Below, piece after piece: positions 11,177-23,010 of a stretch of 64,000 nucleotides of DNA. The stretch covers positions 1,237,501-1,301,500 of the forward strand of contig CM047426.1 of assembly GCA_026168455.1 (NCBI GenBank), given 5' to 3'. Numbering within the stretch: position 1 is the stretch's first letter; every line of letters begins with the position of its first letter. The position numbers and the translations under genes were made by a program. The DNA is from Theocolax elegans. Lineage: Eukaryota; Arthropoda; Insecta; Hymenoptera; Cerocephalidae. The notes under the pieces were generated by a model. That model made no database searches. It saw nothing but the letters and a program-made list of their open reading frames with translations, and was not told where the DNA came from.

Positions 11177-11914
11177 CAATATGTCACTGGTCTTAATATT
11201 GATACACTTCAAAGGCTTGTTATCAATGATACGCCTATAGAATACTCAACTGAAGTTCTTAGCCTGGGCCTTTGGATATCTAGTTCATTAGGTTGGGACA
11301 AACAGATCAGGCAAATTTCCATGAGAGTTCATAACACTTTGCGCATACTTAAATTCAATAAGAGTAGGCTCACCCGTGAGATGCGTAAACTTTTAGTTGA
11401 AACTTTAATATTTCCTCAATTTAGATATATGTGTGCAGTTTATCATGACGTTGATGCTACTCGCGATCTCAAACTGCAGAGGTTGCTCAATGCATGTGTC
11501 CGTTTTGTAGTAGGAAATTTGACTCTTCGTAGCCATGTTACTCCTCATCGTCTGGAACTTGGCTGGCTCTCTGTTAGGCGGGCACGTGAACTGACTATTG
11601 GCTCCTTAGCTTTTAAGATTATTTGCCTAAAAAATCCGATTTACATTGCTTGTCGTTTTACTGAAGTAGATTTAAATATTGTACGTCGTTCAACTAGGTT
11701 TAAGCCTCACTACTTAACATATGCTCCCCCCAGAACTGAAGCGTGGAACTGCTCCTTTTTAATCTCTGCTTCCAAAATTATTAATGCGTTAAATGAAATC
11801 GTATTTGACATCGGTAATCTCAGTAGTTTCAAAATTCAACTTCGCAGCGTGCTCCTCCAGCGTGATAAAACCGAGTGGGAGGACAGAGTTTTTAGAGAGG
11901 GTATCACAATTTAG
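11177..11914 (+). pseudogene. LINE reverse transcriptase, C-terminal fragment
   Basis: An uninterrupted reading frame of about 245 codons is open from the repeat boundary to a TAG at 11912-11914; its first ATG is at 11321. The order of motifs fits the end of a non-LTR reverse transcriptase. It has LSLGLWISSSLGWDKQI (the 'LG...L.W..HI' thumb entry), LRILKFNKSRLTREMRKLL, LIFPQFRYMCAVYHD (the 'L..P.l.Y...v' motif), then LKLQRLLNACVRFVVG (the 'L...Q..a.R.i.G' motif). A leucine-rich tail with PHRLELGWLSVRRAREL follows. The catalytic FADD part and the endonuclease are missing, so the fragment cannot move by itself. The frame has no stop over this length, which suggests a fairly young insertion. Confidence 0.85.
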
Positions 11915-12141
11915 CTATCCTACCCTATTACAGATTTATTATTATGCTTTTCGAGAAATTCATTTAGTCTTATGAGTCTATATTGTGTCTTATAGTGGTA
12001 GGGTAGCTAATGTACTACTAATCTAACTGTACTGCACCTGTACTTTGCGCTTTAAATTGTACTACCATTGTAATTATTATAATTTTATTCTGTAAATCTC
12101 CACAGCCAGATAGGGTTATACCCCAAGGCTGCAAATCTGAA

Positions 12142-12160
12142 TAAATCAATCAATCAATCA
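12142..12160 (+). repeat. (AATC)n LINE 3' tail
   Basis: AATAAATCAATCAATCAATCA begins at about 12140 and directly follows the LINE 3' untranslated region. A simple tetranucleotide tail in place of poly-A is typical of several LINE clades and marks the 3' end of the insertion. Confidence 0.8.
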
Positions 12161-12761
12161 CACTCACACACACACGCGTAAGGAGATTAGGTTACGCGAC
12201 TCTGATGAAACGTATATGGTTGTAAAAAAAACGTAATTTCGTTCGTTATCGATAAAACATGCACATATATATATATAATTTTCCATTCAACAAGAAGAAA
12301 GTGCTCGGCTACTTTCTCGGAATATATATATAGAGTATATAGGCTAAATAACGTGTGACATCATCATCATCATCATCATCATCGTCAACGTTCCCGCGAT
12401 TTCACATATACACATACGCATACTTTTTTCTCTCCTTTTTTCTAAAACACATTTTTCACCGGCCGAAATCCGAGACACATCGGTGCTTTATTTGTTTTAC
12501 CAGGAAACATGGATTATATTGTTTATTTCTCTCTTGTGAGAGAGGTTGGACAAAAAAAAAAGATTTTTCCTCTTCGCGTCCCACGAATTTTCTTCGAGAA
12601 ATATAATATATATATATACATGTGACAGCTGTTGCTTATACACCGCTTATCTCGTCTCTTCGCATGCAGATCGCGACGTGTGTATGTACATATGACCAAG
12701 TGAATTCTCGGGCTCTCTTTTCTCATTGGTCGAGTTTTACGATAACACTGATAATTAACCG

Positions 12762-12814
<53 letters not shown>

Positions 12815-15304
12815 GTATATGTATATGTACGTTGTGTTATACATATATAATGTGACACTTGGATCTTACTTTGAATTAACTGGGAACGTCTGATTTATCG
12901 TTTACTCGTGTAGTCTATATATATTATTCCTTTAAGATTTTGGAATCGATGTATTAATTACTTGTATATATACATAACGTCGGTGATTATACAATTATTT
13001 CGTGCAATTACAATTAATATTCTATAAAGAGTATAAAATGATACAGAATATTAAATGTATATAATATATGAATAAAATAATATAACAAAACGATACAAAT
13101 ACTTATTTTACAAATACGTCGCGAACGACGAAGACACGGATATTACCGATATTATCAAACGACTCGAACGAGACACCTATACGTATATACCGTTTATCAA
13201 AATTCCAATTTCCCGCGTTCAAAATTTTGTATGGGAATCAAAGGATTTATACACGTCATATATATATACTTTTTTTTCTCATCGAAAACTGGCCTAAAAA
13301 TTCTCAATTTCTACCACAGGTGTTATCGATGTAATTACAAATTTTAATCGTGCAATAATGCATCAATTTTCGATACAACGAGAGCGCTGACGTAATTTAT
13401 CACTATATGCGTATAGATATATATATATGTATATATATGAAATTATGTTAATATTCATTTATCAGGTTAACTGTTTTGAAAATTTATGGAGTAGAATATA
13501 TTTTACAACGATTAATCTTATAGAATAAATGGACATTATTCTTCTTTGAAAGTTCATAAAGTGAGATATTACGTCTTTATTATGGCACGGTGTTCTCGTT
13601 TCGTCAAATATTGATGTATAAAAATATGAATTTAGTTCATTCTACGTAATATTTGATTGAATAATCTTAAATAGTTTGAAAATAATGTTAAGTTATTATA
13701 ATAATTATTATTAAAATGACTATTATTATTTAATTAAAATAATAATAATAATTATTATTATTATTGTTATTATAATAATGTAAAACGTCTCTGATAAATG
13801 CGTTGTGGCTATTGTTTATATTTTGAGGCTAAGACGAGAGTTATTTTATGATTCGTAATAAACTTTTTTTACCGATTTTTTTTTAAAAGATGGTTATTTT
13901 TTATCTAAAAGAATCGTTTGAATGTTAATTTAAATTTCGTTAGTTTGCAATGCATTTACAAATATCAAAAAATTCTATTTTTCTTCTTTTACACATAATT
14001 GTGATTACTTTATTAATATCAAAAAATAAAAAGTATATCTTATCGAGTAAACCGAAATCGTCTATCACCGGAGTATCTTTGCACTGCGCTTTAAAGCGCG
14101 GGAAATTTAAATTTCATACATATATGTACATATAAGCATTCGTCCATTGATCAAAAAGGAAAATGTAAATAAAACGCAGTGACCCGTATAGGTATACAGT
14201 ACGTAAGCAAATCTCGTCTAATAGAATAACGCTAATCCGTAATAATAATTTAGTCTCATTGCATTACAGAAAATCCCGTCTATACACACACACACGGAGC
14301 TCCCAAGTGGCAAAGCAATAAAGTTACAATATATACACGCGTAATCGTAATCGTAAATCACGAAGAAGTAGGCACACTTGCACACTACATAATCAAGTAA
14401 AAAAAAAGGAAAATGATGAGCACCATGAAATAATCACCTATTCGTATATATGTATGTATGTATGTATGTATACATATATGATTCAATAGAAAAAGTGAAT
14501 AGATGTGTCCGGGAATTCAAACATTTGCAGAAGCGCGTACATATATGCGTATGTAATCTAATGTAATGTACGTCCAATGCTAAATGTACGTTTCTATATA
14601 TGCAGATTTCGTGCCAGGATTAAATATATGAACGGTGGAGGTAAGGGAATTTATATTATATATGTATATATAGATAGGTGAAAAAAAGGAAACCTGCCCC
14701 GAAGGCGTAGCTGTACGGTTTAGATTTTCACGAGGACGGCTCATTGTCCTCCTCGTCATCGTTAAGAATAATGCGCGTGGTATTAAAAAACGAGCGAAAG
14801 AAAAAAAATAATCGCAAGAGGTTGGTCAGAGAGGGAGAGAGAGATATGACAAATGCTCCCTAGGAAACTCGACTGGTCTTGCGATTTCGTAATCAGCTCC
14901 CAATGTGTACATACACGTGCGTCGCATATACACGGTGTTTCTAGCCTGTGTATGTGTTTGTGTATGTCTCTCTTATATTACTCGTTCAACTCGTTAAGAA
15001 AAAATACAGTGGTGTAGTAGTACACTGCGTTACCCCTGCGGCATCTATGTATGGAAGGTGCAGAGCTCCTGCTTATTCTTCTTCTTCTACTTCTTCGCGG
15101 TGGCCGTATATAACGACCCGTGGAATTTCATTACGAGATTAGGATATGACTTCTTATTCTTCTTCTTATTCTTCTTTTTCCATATTGCTTCACCACCGTA
15201 ACGGACTTTGGTTATTGCCGCTTCGTTCGTATATTATTTATCACGATTTTACAATCAGATATACGACGTTTATTATATTATTTCGTTTATTTTATCATAT
15301 TTAT
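12161..15304. other. AT-rich non-coding DNA with microsatellites
   Basis: No gene is supported. Visible are an ATC run at 12359-12383, a pure GA run at 12764-12811, alternating TAT/ATA blocks at 13690-13790, and CTT-rich runs near 15075-15180. The 111-codon frame at 12523-12858 (minus) is largely the GA run translated. Confidence 0.55.
12764..12811. repeat. (GA)n microsatellite
   Basis: About 24 uninterrupted GA dinucleotides. Its long open frames on both strands are products of the repeat and are not counted as genes. Confidence 0.9.
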
Positions 15305-16070
15305 TATTTATTTATTCAACAGATTGAAAATTGCAAATTAATATCATATTTTTATTATCATATTATATATATATATATATTATATTATATATTATCATAA
15401 AAAGATAGTATGAATTAAATTATAAACATATACTTTCTTACGGAATTTAATAATTCGTATACATATACTATTATTCGTAATCCAATATTTTAAAGTTTCT
15501 TGTTAACATTTAATTTATTGTTATTATTATCATCATTATTATTTATTTATTCAACAGATTGAAAATTGCAAATTAATATTATGCTTAACACTATTAGAAC
15601 TTTTTTTTATTATTTTTATTATCATATTATAATATATATATATTATATTATATATTATCATAAAAAGATAGTATGAATTAAATTATAAACATATACTTTC
15701 TTACGGAATTTAATAATTCGTACATATACTATTATTCGTAATCCAATATTTTAAAGTTTCTTGTTAACATTTAATTTATTGTTATTATTATCATCATTAT
15801 TATTTATTTATTCAACAGATTGAAAATTGCAAATTAATATTACATGCATATTATTATTTTATTATATATTATATATATATATATATATATATTATATATT
15901 ATCATAAAAAGATAGTATGAATTAAATTATAAACATATACTTTCTTACGGAATTTAATAATTCGTACATATACTATTATTCGTAATCCAATATTTTAAAG
16001 TTTCTTGTTAACATTTAATTTATTGTTATTATTATCATCATTATTATTTATTTATTTATTCCCGATATAA
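15305..16070. repeat. AT-rich tandem array, three copies plus a remnant
   Basis: The word TTCAACAGATTGAAAATTGC starts at 15315, 15550 and 15821, giving periods of 235 and 271 bp. A decayed fourth start lies near 16050 (TTCCCGATATAAAATTGC). Each unit also holds a variable (AT)n block, ATCATAAAAAGATAGTATG, CTTTCTTACGGAATTTAATA and TTAAAGTTTCTTGTTAACAT. Copies are almost identical outside the AT block, so the difference in period comes mainly from AT-tract length. No coding potential is seen. The array looks like a young minisatellite. Confidence 0.9.
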
Positions 16071-17894
16071 AATTGCAAACACTATTTTTTTTTATTTATT
16101 TTCCAAAATTTCATTGAGTTTATAAATATGTCAAAGGATATACACAGTGTGACCCGCAAAAGTGCGAAAAATATGAATCATATAGCGCGTCGTTTATTTT
16201 CGATCGTGACATCTTTGAAAATGAAAAATTTGTTAAATTTATCGAGTCTTTAGAATTGAGTAATTGACTTTGAAACAAACTATCTATAAGACAACGTGTC
16301 TTTGAATGAAAGTGTGTGTGTGTGTGTGTGTGTGTGTAATTATAGGTATATGTGTTTTTTATAAACTATTACAAACAACTTTCCGGCTAGAAATCGTGAC
16401 GGATTTTTAGATATTTAATAATTCGATTTGCGAGTAAATTCAGATAATTTTGAGGTTAAAAAAAAATCATGGTTTTACCTAAGGGAATCAGCTAAATATA
16501 TATCGTATTTTTATAATTATTTTGATAAAATAAAGAACAAGTTCGATTGGTTTCTTGAATTTCAAAGTATAGTATAAGTAAGATGCTCTCTAACAATTAT
16601 TTTATCACTCTGATGTACTTTTAGATTAGATTCGCATTAAAAACAAATGGTATTTGAAACCCCGATTAGTAATGATAATCATCAAAATAAATTAGCAAAA
16701 ATAATAAATAATCTTAAGTTCTTGCTTATTAAAAAAATTTAAAAAAAACAATTCAATATTTAGACTCTAATTACCAATCAATCGATGCAGGCACTAATGC
16801 AATAATTCGATCGCGCTTAAATTTGCAATTTTCACACTACACCAATAACCAAAAACATCTTCTCCAAGATAACGTGAAAAAAAGTGATTTAAAACCGAAT
16901 TCTCTGTACAGGTGATCCCGCTAAAACGATCGACAGCAACCTAATCGTAAACAATGCTCGTAAACTAATAAAGTTAATTTAAATAACCCAATAAACGGTT
17001 GAATAACACGGTGATAAAGCGCGTAAGAAATTATATTAATATACCTGGAATATATATATAATAATCTACAAAAGTATAAATATCGAGTCAATTAAATATT
17101 ATTTATTAACTCGTACACGCGGGTGTCTCTTTCTCATACACACGCACGCATACCCATATCACTGAGAGAGAGAGAGAGAACTTAGTAAGATACGTTGAAA
17201 ACGGGCTCGTTAGGTAAAACTCACCGAGAGTACATTGAAAAAAGAAATGATAAAACTGGGTATATACCGCGCGCGGAAGAACTAGCCGCATATTATTGCT
17301 TTTTAATGCTTGGTAAAGTGGTTAAATAAACGACTCCATATACTGCTACCTATGAAACCCATATTCGATGTGATTTAAATGACACATGCTCGTGTACGGT
17401 TTTATCGTTCGGGTAAACTGTGCGAAATCTCGAATGTGCGTATAGTAGAATGTGTAGAGTAGAGTGATGAATGAAGTTGGTGGAGACGCTGATATAATTG
17501 TGCTAAACATGAATTTTCGATAATCACGATAATTTAAAGTCGGTTTCGTATAATTTTGGGAACAAAAAAAATGTGGATTCATAGTCTATTATCCAGAATA
17601 AATATAATATAAAAATAACGTTCGAGAAACTACGAAATCGAATTTCAATCTCGAAAGTTTTTAAAAATCGTGATTTTAATGAGCGAAAAATGGAAATATT
17701 AATTCGTATTGTGTTTGGTGATTGTTCGTTATAACGCAAATGAAAATATTAAACCCGTTACCATCTAGTTTAAAGATACTGTATGTATTCTTCCTACATC
17801 CTCCAATTGACAATTGTACTGATTTTTTTGTCATAAACTAGCCAGTTTATTAATACTTAAAAAATAAAAATTTCTCTTTTAATCGGCTATAAAT
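16071..17894. other. AT-rich non-coding DNA
   Basis: No gene is supported. A GT run lies at 16311-16337 and a short GA run at 17165-17179. Short open frames on the minus strand at 17106-17739 have no domain. Confidence 0.55.
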
Positions 17895-18300
17895 CGATTA
17901 GATATAACCTATCCTATGTGACAGCTACTCCTAATCTAAGAAACATTACGAATCATGTATGACGTAAACATTATAAATTTTGCATACTAGAAATTCTATT
18001 CAATTACATAGTTGCTAACATAGTAGAAGTTAAAACGTTTTTTTGCATACTTTTAAAATGCCTAGACAGGTTTAATGTTTAAAATATCTAAATAGGTTAG
18101 CTATAACCTATAAAATGGCTAATCCTAACCGCAAATAATTAACATTATAAATTTGTATGCAATATTGGAATTAATTACGTCGTTCCTAATCTAGCAGAAA
18201 TTGAAACGATTTATGCGGTAGAAACTAACCATAATTTTTATGGTTAATTGTAGCCTATAAAATAGATACTCCTAAGCTCGAAAGATTATAAAAGGACGAA
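17895..18300. repeat. Decayed repeat units with TTACGTCGTTCCTA
   Basis: Related words recur at about 17901, 18101 and 18251 (ATAACCTAT / CTATAACCTA / TAGCCTATAA, followed by 'ACTCCTAA' or 'CTAATCCTAA'). ACATTATAAATTTTGCATAC at 17968 recurs in altered form at 18142. The unit at 18142-18213 contains TTACGTCGTTCCTA (18175-18188) and TAGCAGAAATTGAAACGA. The same words occur elsewhere in the window, so this is one locus of a dispersed repeat family. Confidence 0.5.
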
Positions 18301-19150
18301 TTTCTATCACAGATACGGTTGGTGGCACATTTCAGTATTAAATTAGAATTTAATAATTTACAAATTTTTATTTAATACCTTTTGTTTAATTAGTAGGTCA
18401 TCCCGTCATCGTCGTATTAAATTTAAATCAATGTACACAAATATAATTCGTCAAATTAAAAAGAAATAACGTTAATATTGAAAATTATATGCGCAATTGA
18501 AAAATCAAATTCAGTTGGTTTTAAAAAAAAATTTATTTAATAAAAATGTAATTTATCTATATTCAGTAAAAAGAGAAATAAATTACTCATCCAGTCTATG
18601 TTAAAAAATTAAAATATTATTGCCTTAATAGAAAATTAACAATTATTAATATTTAGATATAGTTATTTTCTACCGATTTTTGAGAACTATCTATACTTTA
18701 TACCCAAAAATCGATTAAATTTCTATAAAAATTTTTGTATGAATTTTTTGTATGAAAAGAACAACGGAGATTTTTCTGAAAAATAGGTAAATAGTGTGGA
18801 TAAAAATTGTAATATCAATGCAGTAAAAATTCTGAAAAAGTCTTCGTAGCGACAAAGATATTACTATCAGGCATATATCAAAATATTAATCTGACTATAA
18901 CTTTTTATTACAATTATGGGCCCTTTACCATTAAAATGTTGGTAATTTTTATTGTTCCTAAATCTAAACGTATTTACTTAAATTCTCCCAAAAATTCAGT
19001 AAAAAATGTACTAAGCAACCCTTAACCGCCCAATTTTTCGTTAAAAAGTACCAAAATGGAAAAAGGCGTCCAACTCCAAGAGGGAGACAACCAAGTCATC
19101 CTTATACTATACCCGAGGGTAAATTGTAGAAATCCGGACTAAGGGCCCCA
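18301..19150. other. AT-rich DNA with a possible small MITE-like segment
   Basis: No gene is supported. GGGCCCTTTA at 18919-18928 and the reverse complement of GGGCCCTTAG at 19134-19143 face each other across about 205 bp. This could be the imperfect terminal repeat of a MITE-like element, but no target-site duplication is seen. The segment in front of the right end is GC-richer than its flanks. Confidence 0.25.
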
Positions 19151-19506
19151 CAAAGTACATACATGTATACATGTACGTATACACACATATATATGCACAC
19201 GAATAAATAAAAGTAGGCTCACGGTACGCCGAAGGAACTCCTCCATCGTGAGTCATTCTAGGGGCTAATCTTTACAACCTCGTGTGAGTTTAGCGTGCAA
19301 ATATCCGAGTTAAACGGCCGGTTACTTAATTTATTTAATACGCAATTACGCGCGTCGTTAAACCCACACGTCGATACACGGTGGTACATACGCACACACA
19401 TACATACGCGCACACTTACTGACAACCTGGTCATATTTGCGTGAAACAAACTTTATTTAACTGATTTTAAGTTTAATGGTTATTCGAGGTTTCTATGAAC
19501 AAGACG

Positions 19507-19545
<39 letters not shown>

Positions 19546-20480
19546 AGAAAAAGGAAGGAAAGGAAGTGGGAGAAAGATTCGAGTGTTTATGATACCTCTT
19601 TGTTTGAATATCTGGAAACAGTTTTTAAAAAATAATTGGTGAATTGTAAATTACTGTACCTCGGTAGAAATGATTTTTATTTTCAAAAACTCAATCGTCA
19701 CGTCGTTCCTTTTGTTTTATAAGTTATCCGTATGAATTCTTTTAAGATTTTTAACTTAATATTTCAAATAGGAACTTTGGGTTGAAAGGTGTAAATTTTA
19801 CATACATATATGGCCCAATGATTAATTTACCATTTTTTAAAAATCAGAATCACCTACATCTGCCCGATAAAATATTTGTAAATAATTGTTATCCATAAAA
19901 TTGAAACGGTACACCATTTCGAATATTTAATTTTTTTTTCGCTTCCAGTTTAGAATAAATATTATCGCAATTTATATACAAGTCATTTACATATTTTTTG
20001 GAACAAATAAATTAATATTCTCTCCTTGCAGATGTTCGCAAAATTTTTATTACTTCTTTAAAAAAAAAATGAGAATCCTGTCAAAATACATTTTTTCAAT
20101 CGTTTACCATCTCCAACTCTCCAAGATTTCCTTTTCCCAAAATTAATAATCCACGTCCCGTACGAATAAAACAAAAAGAAAGAAAGGAAAAGAACCATCC
20201 ATAAATTTAGAAACGACGTCGTAAACAAAATGACAAACGTTATTCAGATAAGACGAGGCGAAAGATAGCGCGTACATTAAAAAAAAAAATCTTAACACCC
20301 GATTAAAAAAAAAGGACAACTCAAATTTCACGCCGAAGAAAATCGACAAAAAGTATACATACGCAATTTTTCGTTTATCGGCCACAAGAACCAAAGAAAA
20401 AAAGAGGTAACATCGAGAATCCGTATCTATGCATTCGTCACTATACGAGAAATTAACGATCGCGTATATTTTTCTTTCAG
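19151..20480. other. Non-coding DNA with CA and GA microsatellites
   Basis: No gene is supported. There is a broken CA-rich run near 19165-19200 and a GA run at 19513-19539. Poly-A/T tracts follow to 20480. The minus-strand open frames at 19258-19449 and 20143-20394 show no recognisable domain. Confidence 0.5.
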
Positions 20481-20689
20481 AGAAAAAGAGAAGAGAGAGA
20501 GAGAAAGAATGGACATGGTGATCCTATCAGTTCGGGTACGGATTACCGATGCAACAAGCCTATCGATAATCGTCCAGTTTTACGTATCGATAAGGAAGCT
20601 AAGCTGCTACACGTTGTCCCCGTATTGTATGTTAATCTACAAAGCGAATCCAACTCGTTGCAATTGGAAATGCGCATTTTCCATAAAAG
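20481..20689 (+). CDS. Possible internal exon of an unrecognised gene
   Basis: A frame open from a TTTCTTTCAG acceptor-like site (ending 20480) to an AAAG|GTACGT donor-like site (after 20689) encodes about 69 codons. It includes GTDYRCNKPIDNRPVLRIDK and LLHVVPVLYVNLQSES. Composition is less AT-rich than the flanks, and residue usage is less simple than in most chance frames here. Against it: a second plus-strand frame from the ATG at 20509 is also open over the same bases for 95 codons, no neighbouring exon was found, and I do not recognise a family. It could be an isolated exon of a host gene with long introns, or chance. Confidence 0.2.
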
Positions 20690-20799
20690 GTACGTTCTCG
20701 GATTGGTGCTCTGTATATACGTCTCGTCTCTTCAGTGTGTACCGAAATATCGTCGATTATTCTTGTCTCGTTTGGATTTCGGATGAAATGGGATAATAT

Positions 20800-21963
20800 A
20801 CTAAAAAAAACATAGGTTTAATCAAACCATAACCTCGAAATTTCCTAGTTAATTTATTTACATTTTTATTTATAAGCTCGATAAATTTTTTATCAAATGA
20901 GATCGCTGAGTCAATTATTAACATAACGTTATTTAATTATTTCACATTTAAATAATTACAATTCTTTTGAAGATATATACATTTTTTTAATTTCGGAGTC
21001 ACATTTGCTTCCGCACCACGTATTTTGACTTACTTAACGAGGTCTCACGAAACCGCTCAATACAAACGAAAAAAATTCAATTTACCAGAATTTTTACACG
21101 CATAAAATCATACATTTAATTTAAATATTAAAATTATTAAATATGTAAATATAAATTATTTAAGTATTTAATATTGTATAATATCAAATTTAATCGTTTT
21201 TTGGTATATGTGTATTTATCGATCGATCTTAATGAACAAATATATTCAATTTTAAAATTAGAGTAGATTCACTGTACCCATCACACATCAAGCTTTTAAA
21301 AAAATGTTTAACATTTTTACCTATGTTTTTTGTCGAATTTAAGTTTTCATTATTACACGTAGTTATTAATTATAGAAAGATTGCTGAACTTTGATATTAA
21401 TGATTTTAACCAGACTATTATTTCTTGGTTTCGTTTTATCGATGACTTTCTTCCATCCTCAACATGTATTAATTTTAATAATAATAATAACATTATTTAT
21501 TAATTATCAATCATTATCAATCCATTATTGATATAACAATTTTTTTTAAATCCCCTGTAGAAATTTAAACGATTATTTTAGATACATAATATAGCTATTT
21601 TTTTAAAAAAAGAATTGATAGACTGTAGTCGTACATATAACCTATAAACTATTTATTTTTAACCACAAAACATTAACCAATATTTGTAATAAACATAATA
21701 ATAATTATATTATAAATACATCATTTTTATGCGAAATAATATTTTAAATCTATTATACGTCAACTGTTTATCAATTTCACGCAAAAATCTCCGATTAGTC
21801 GCTCTACAACGCCCGTTTAAAATCTAAAAAAACAATTGGAATCCATAGATCCACCCGGATAAATTAGTAACAACTAAAATTTCAATTCAGTCTCGAATCT
21901 CCCGTTGAAGAAATTTTTTAAAGAAACGATTCGTCATCCCAACATTGTAGGTCAAGGTTCGCG

Positions 21964-22001
<38 letters not shown>

Positions 22002-22294
22002 TATAAAACCATCATTTTTCTTCGAATCGCGTTTGCATCGATACACGTATATATACACACACATACACGCATATATATATAGACCAAGTGAATTAGGGAA
22101 GCCGCCGCCGAATCTCGGTGTTATAAGCCTCTGGGCACCCTAGCGTAATCGCTTCATATTAGCCATTCGAACGTGATAAATTGAGAGTGATCCCGCGAGG
22201 AGGAGATAGAGAGTACAAAAATCGGTCTCGCTGTTGCTTCATATTTTACACCAAGGATGTGACGAATTGTCGCGACGAAAAATCAAAAATACAC
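20800..22294. other. AT-rich non-coding DNA ending in CA repeats
   Basis: No gene is supported. AT-rich spacer continues to a (CA)n run at 21967-21999, then further CA/TA tracts to about 22081. A less AT-rich stretch lies at 22082-22260 with no recognised coding content. Confidence 0.5.
21967..21999. repeat. (CA)n microsatellite
   Basis: About 16 uninterrupted CA dinucleotides, followed after 50 bp by shorter CA and TA runs. Confidence 0.9.
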
Positions 22295-22353
22295 TATGCA
22301 TATGTGTGTGTGTGTGTGTGCGCGCGCGCGTGTGTGCGTGTGCATGTGTGTAT
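22295..22353. repeat. 59-bp strictly alternating purine-pyrimidine tract
   Basis: TG and CG steps alternate without a single break, including a (CG)5 core near 22320-22330 inside (TG)n. Uninterrupted alternation rich in CG/TG is the sequence type most prone to adopt left-handed Z-DNA under negative supercoiling. It may simply be a compound microsatellite. Confidence 0.7.
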
Positions 22354-22684
22354 CCAGAGCTCCCACGAGATATATGAATATATATATATATATATGTATA
22401 TGGATTTGAATATGCCAAAAAGAGAAGCTGCGTCATCGCTCGAAATCGAAATCGATGATGTATAAACACCTATGAATCGATTCGTAAATCTTGATCACAC
22501 GTTGTTTTACTTGATAACAAAAGAAAACTAACCGAAAAACAATGTTTAGTAATTTCTCAAAAATTTCTTTTTTTGGACGGAGAAAGGGTAAAATTTTTTA
22601 ATAAACATTAAGGTGACAGTACACGATATATTTGTATAACGAAACAAAAAAAGATTTCGTGGGAAAATATTCAAGCCACTTTTT

Positions 22685-23010
22685 TCTTCATTTTGAAAGT
22701 GTCAATATTGATGTGTAAATCGACAATTTTACACTTTTGAGATATAGTAAAATGAATACCTACCACTTTTCATTTTTCGACAGTGTAAAATTGTCGATTG
22801 AAAAGTGCAAAACTCACATTTTACGCTTTTCCAAAAATGTAAAGTTATCGATTTACATCTTTACACTTTAGGATATAGATTGTACAGTGTAAAATGTAAA
22901 ACTTACCCTTCACAAAAGTATAATACTCATATTTTACACTTTTTCAAAAGTGTAAGCTCTTCAATTTACACATAATACCCTAAATTTTTACACTTTACGA
23001 TTTAAAGTAT
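22685..23010. repeat. Cluster 1 of the AAAGTGTAAA/TTTACACTTT word
   Basis: About ten copies or near-copies of GTGTAAA or its complement occur in 320 bp, in both orientations. Two form a perfect 18-bp inverted repeat: AATCGACAATTTTACACT at 22718-22735 and its reverse complement at 22782-22799. The rest of the window has few copies except a second cluster at 49205-49680. No open frame of note overlaps it. It could be a decayed array of a short palindromic unit or a cluster of protein-binding sites. Confidence 0.65.

Larger units (their letters stand above)
11171..12160 (+). mobile_element. 5'-truncated LINE (non-LTR retrotransposon) copy
   Basis: The 3' end of a non-LTR retrotransposon: the C-terminal part of the ORF2 reverse transcriptase (11177-11914), a 3' untranslated region of about 230 bp, and a simple-sequence tail of AATC repeats (12142-12160). 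The 5' side stops at a (TC)n tract and the 3' side runs into a CA-rich tract. Severe 5' truncation and a microsatellite-type 3' tail are usual for target-primed reverse transcription in CR1/L2/jockey-like clades. I cannot place the clade more exactly, and no RNase H domain is visible. No target-site duplication could be recognised because both flanks are simple repeats. Confidence 0.85.

Noticed and set aside
11000..11187. Arg-Glu repeat protein on the minus strand
   Set aside because: It is the translation of the (TC)n microsatellite.
12195..12220. CTCTGATGAAACG as a hammerhead core
   Set aside because: CTGATGA is followed at once by AACG without room for stem II; no ribozyme fold is possible.
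13690..13790. Palindrome of ATT/AAT words
   Set aside because: It is simple-sequence TAT/ATA, where self-complementarity is expected by composition.
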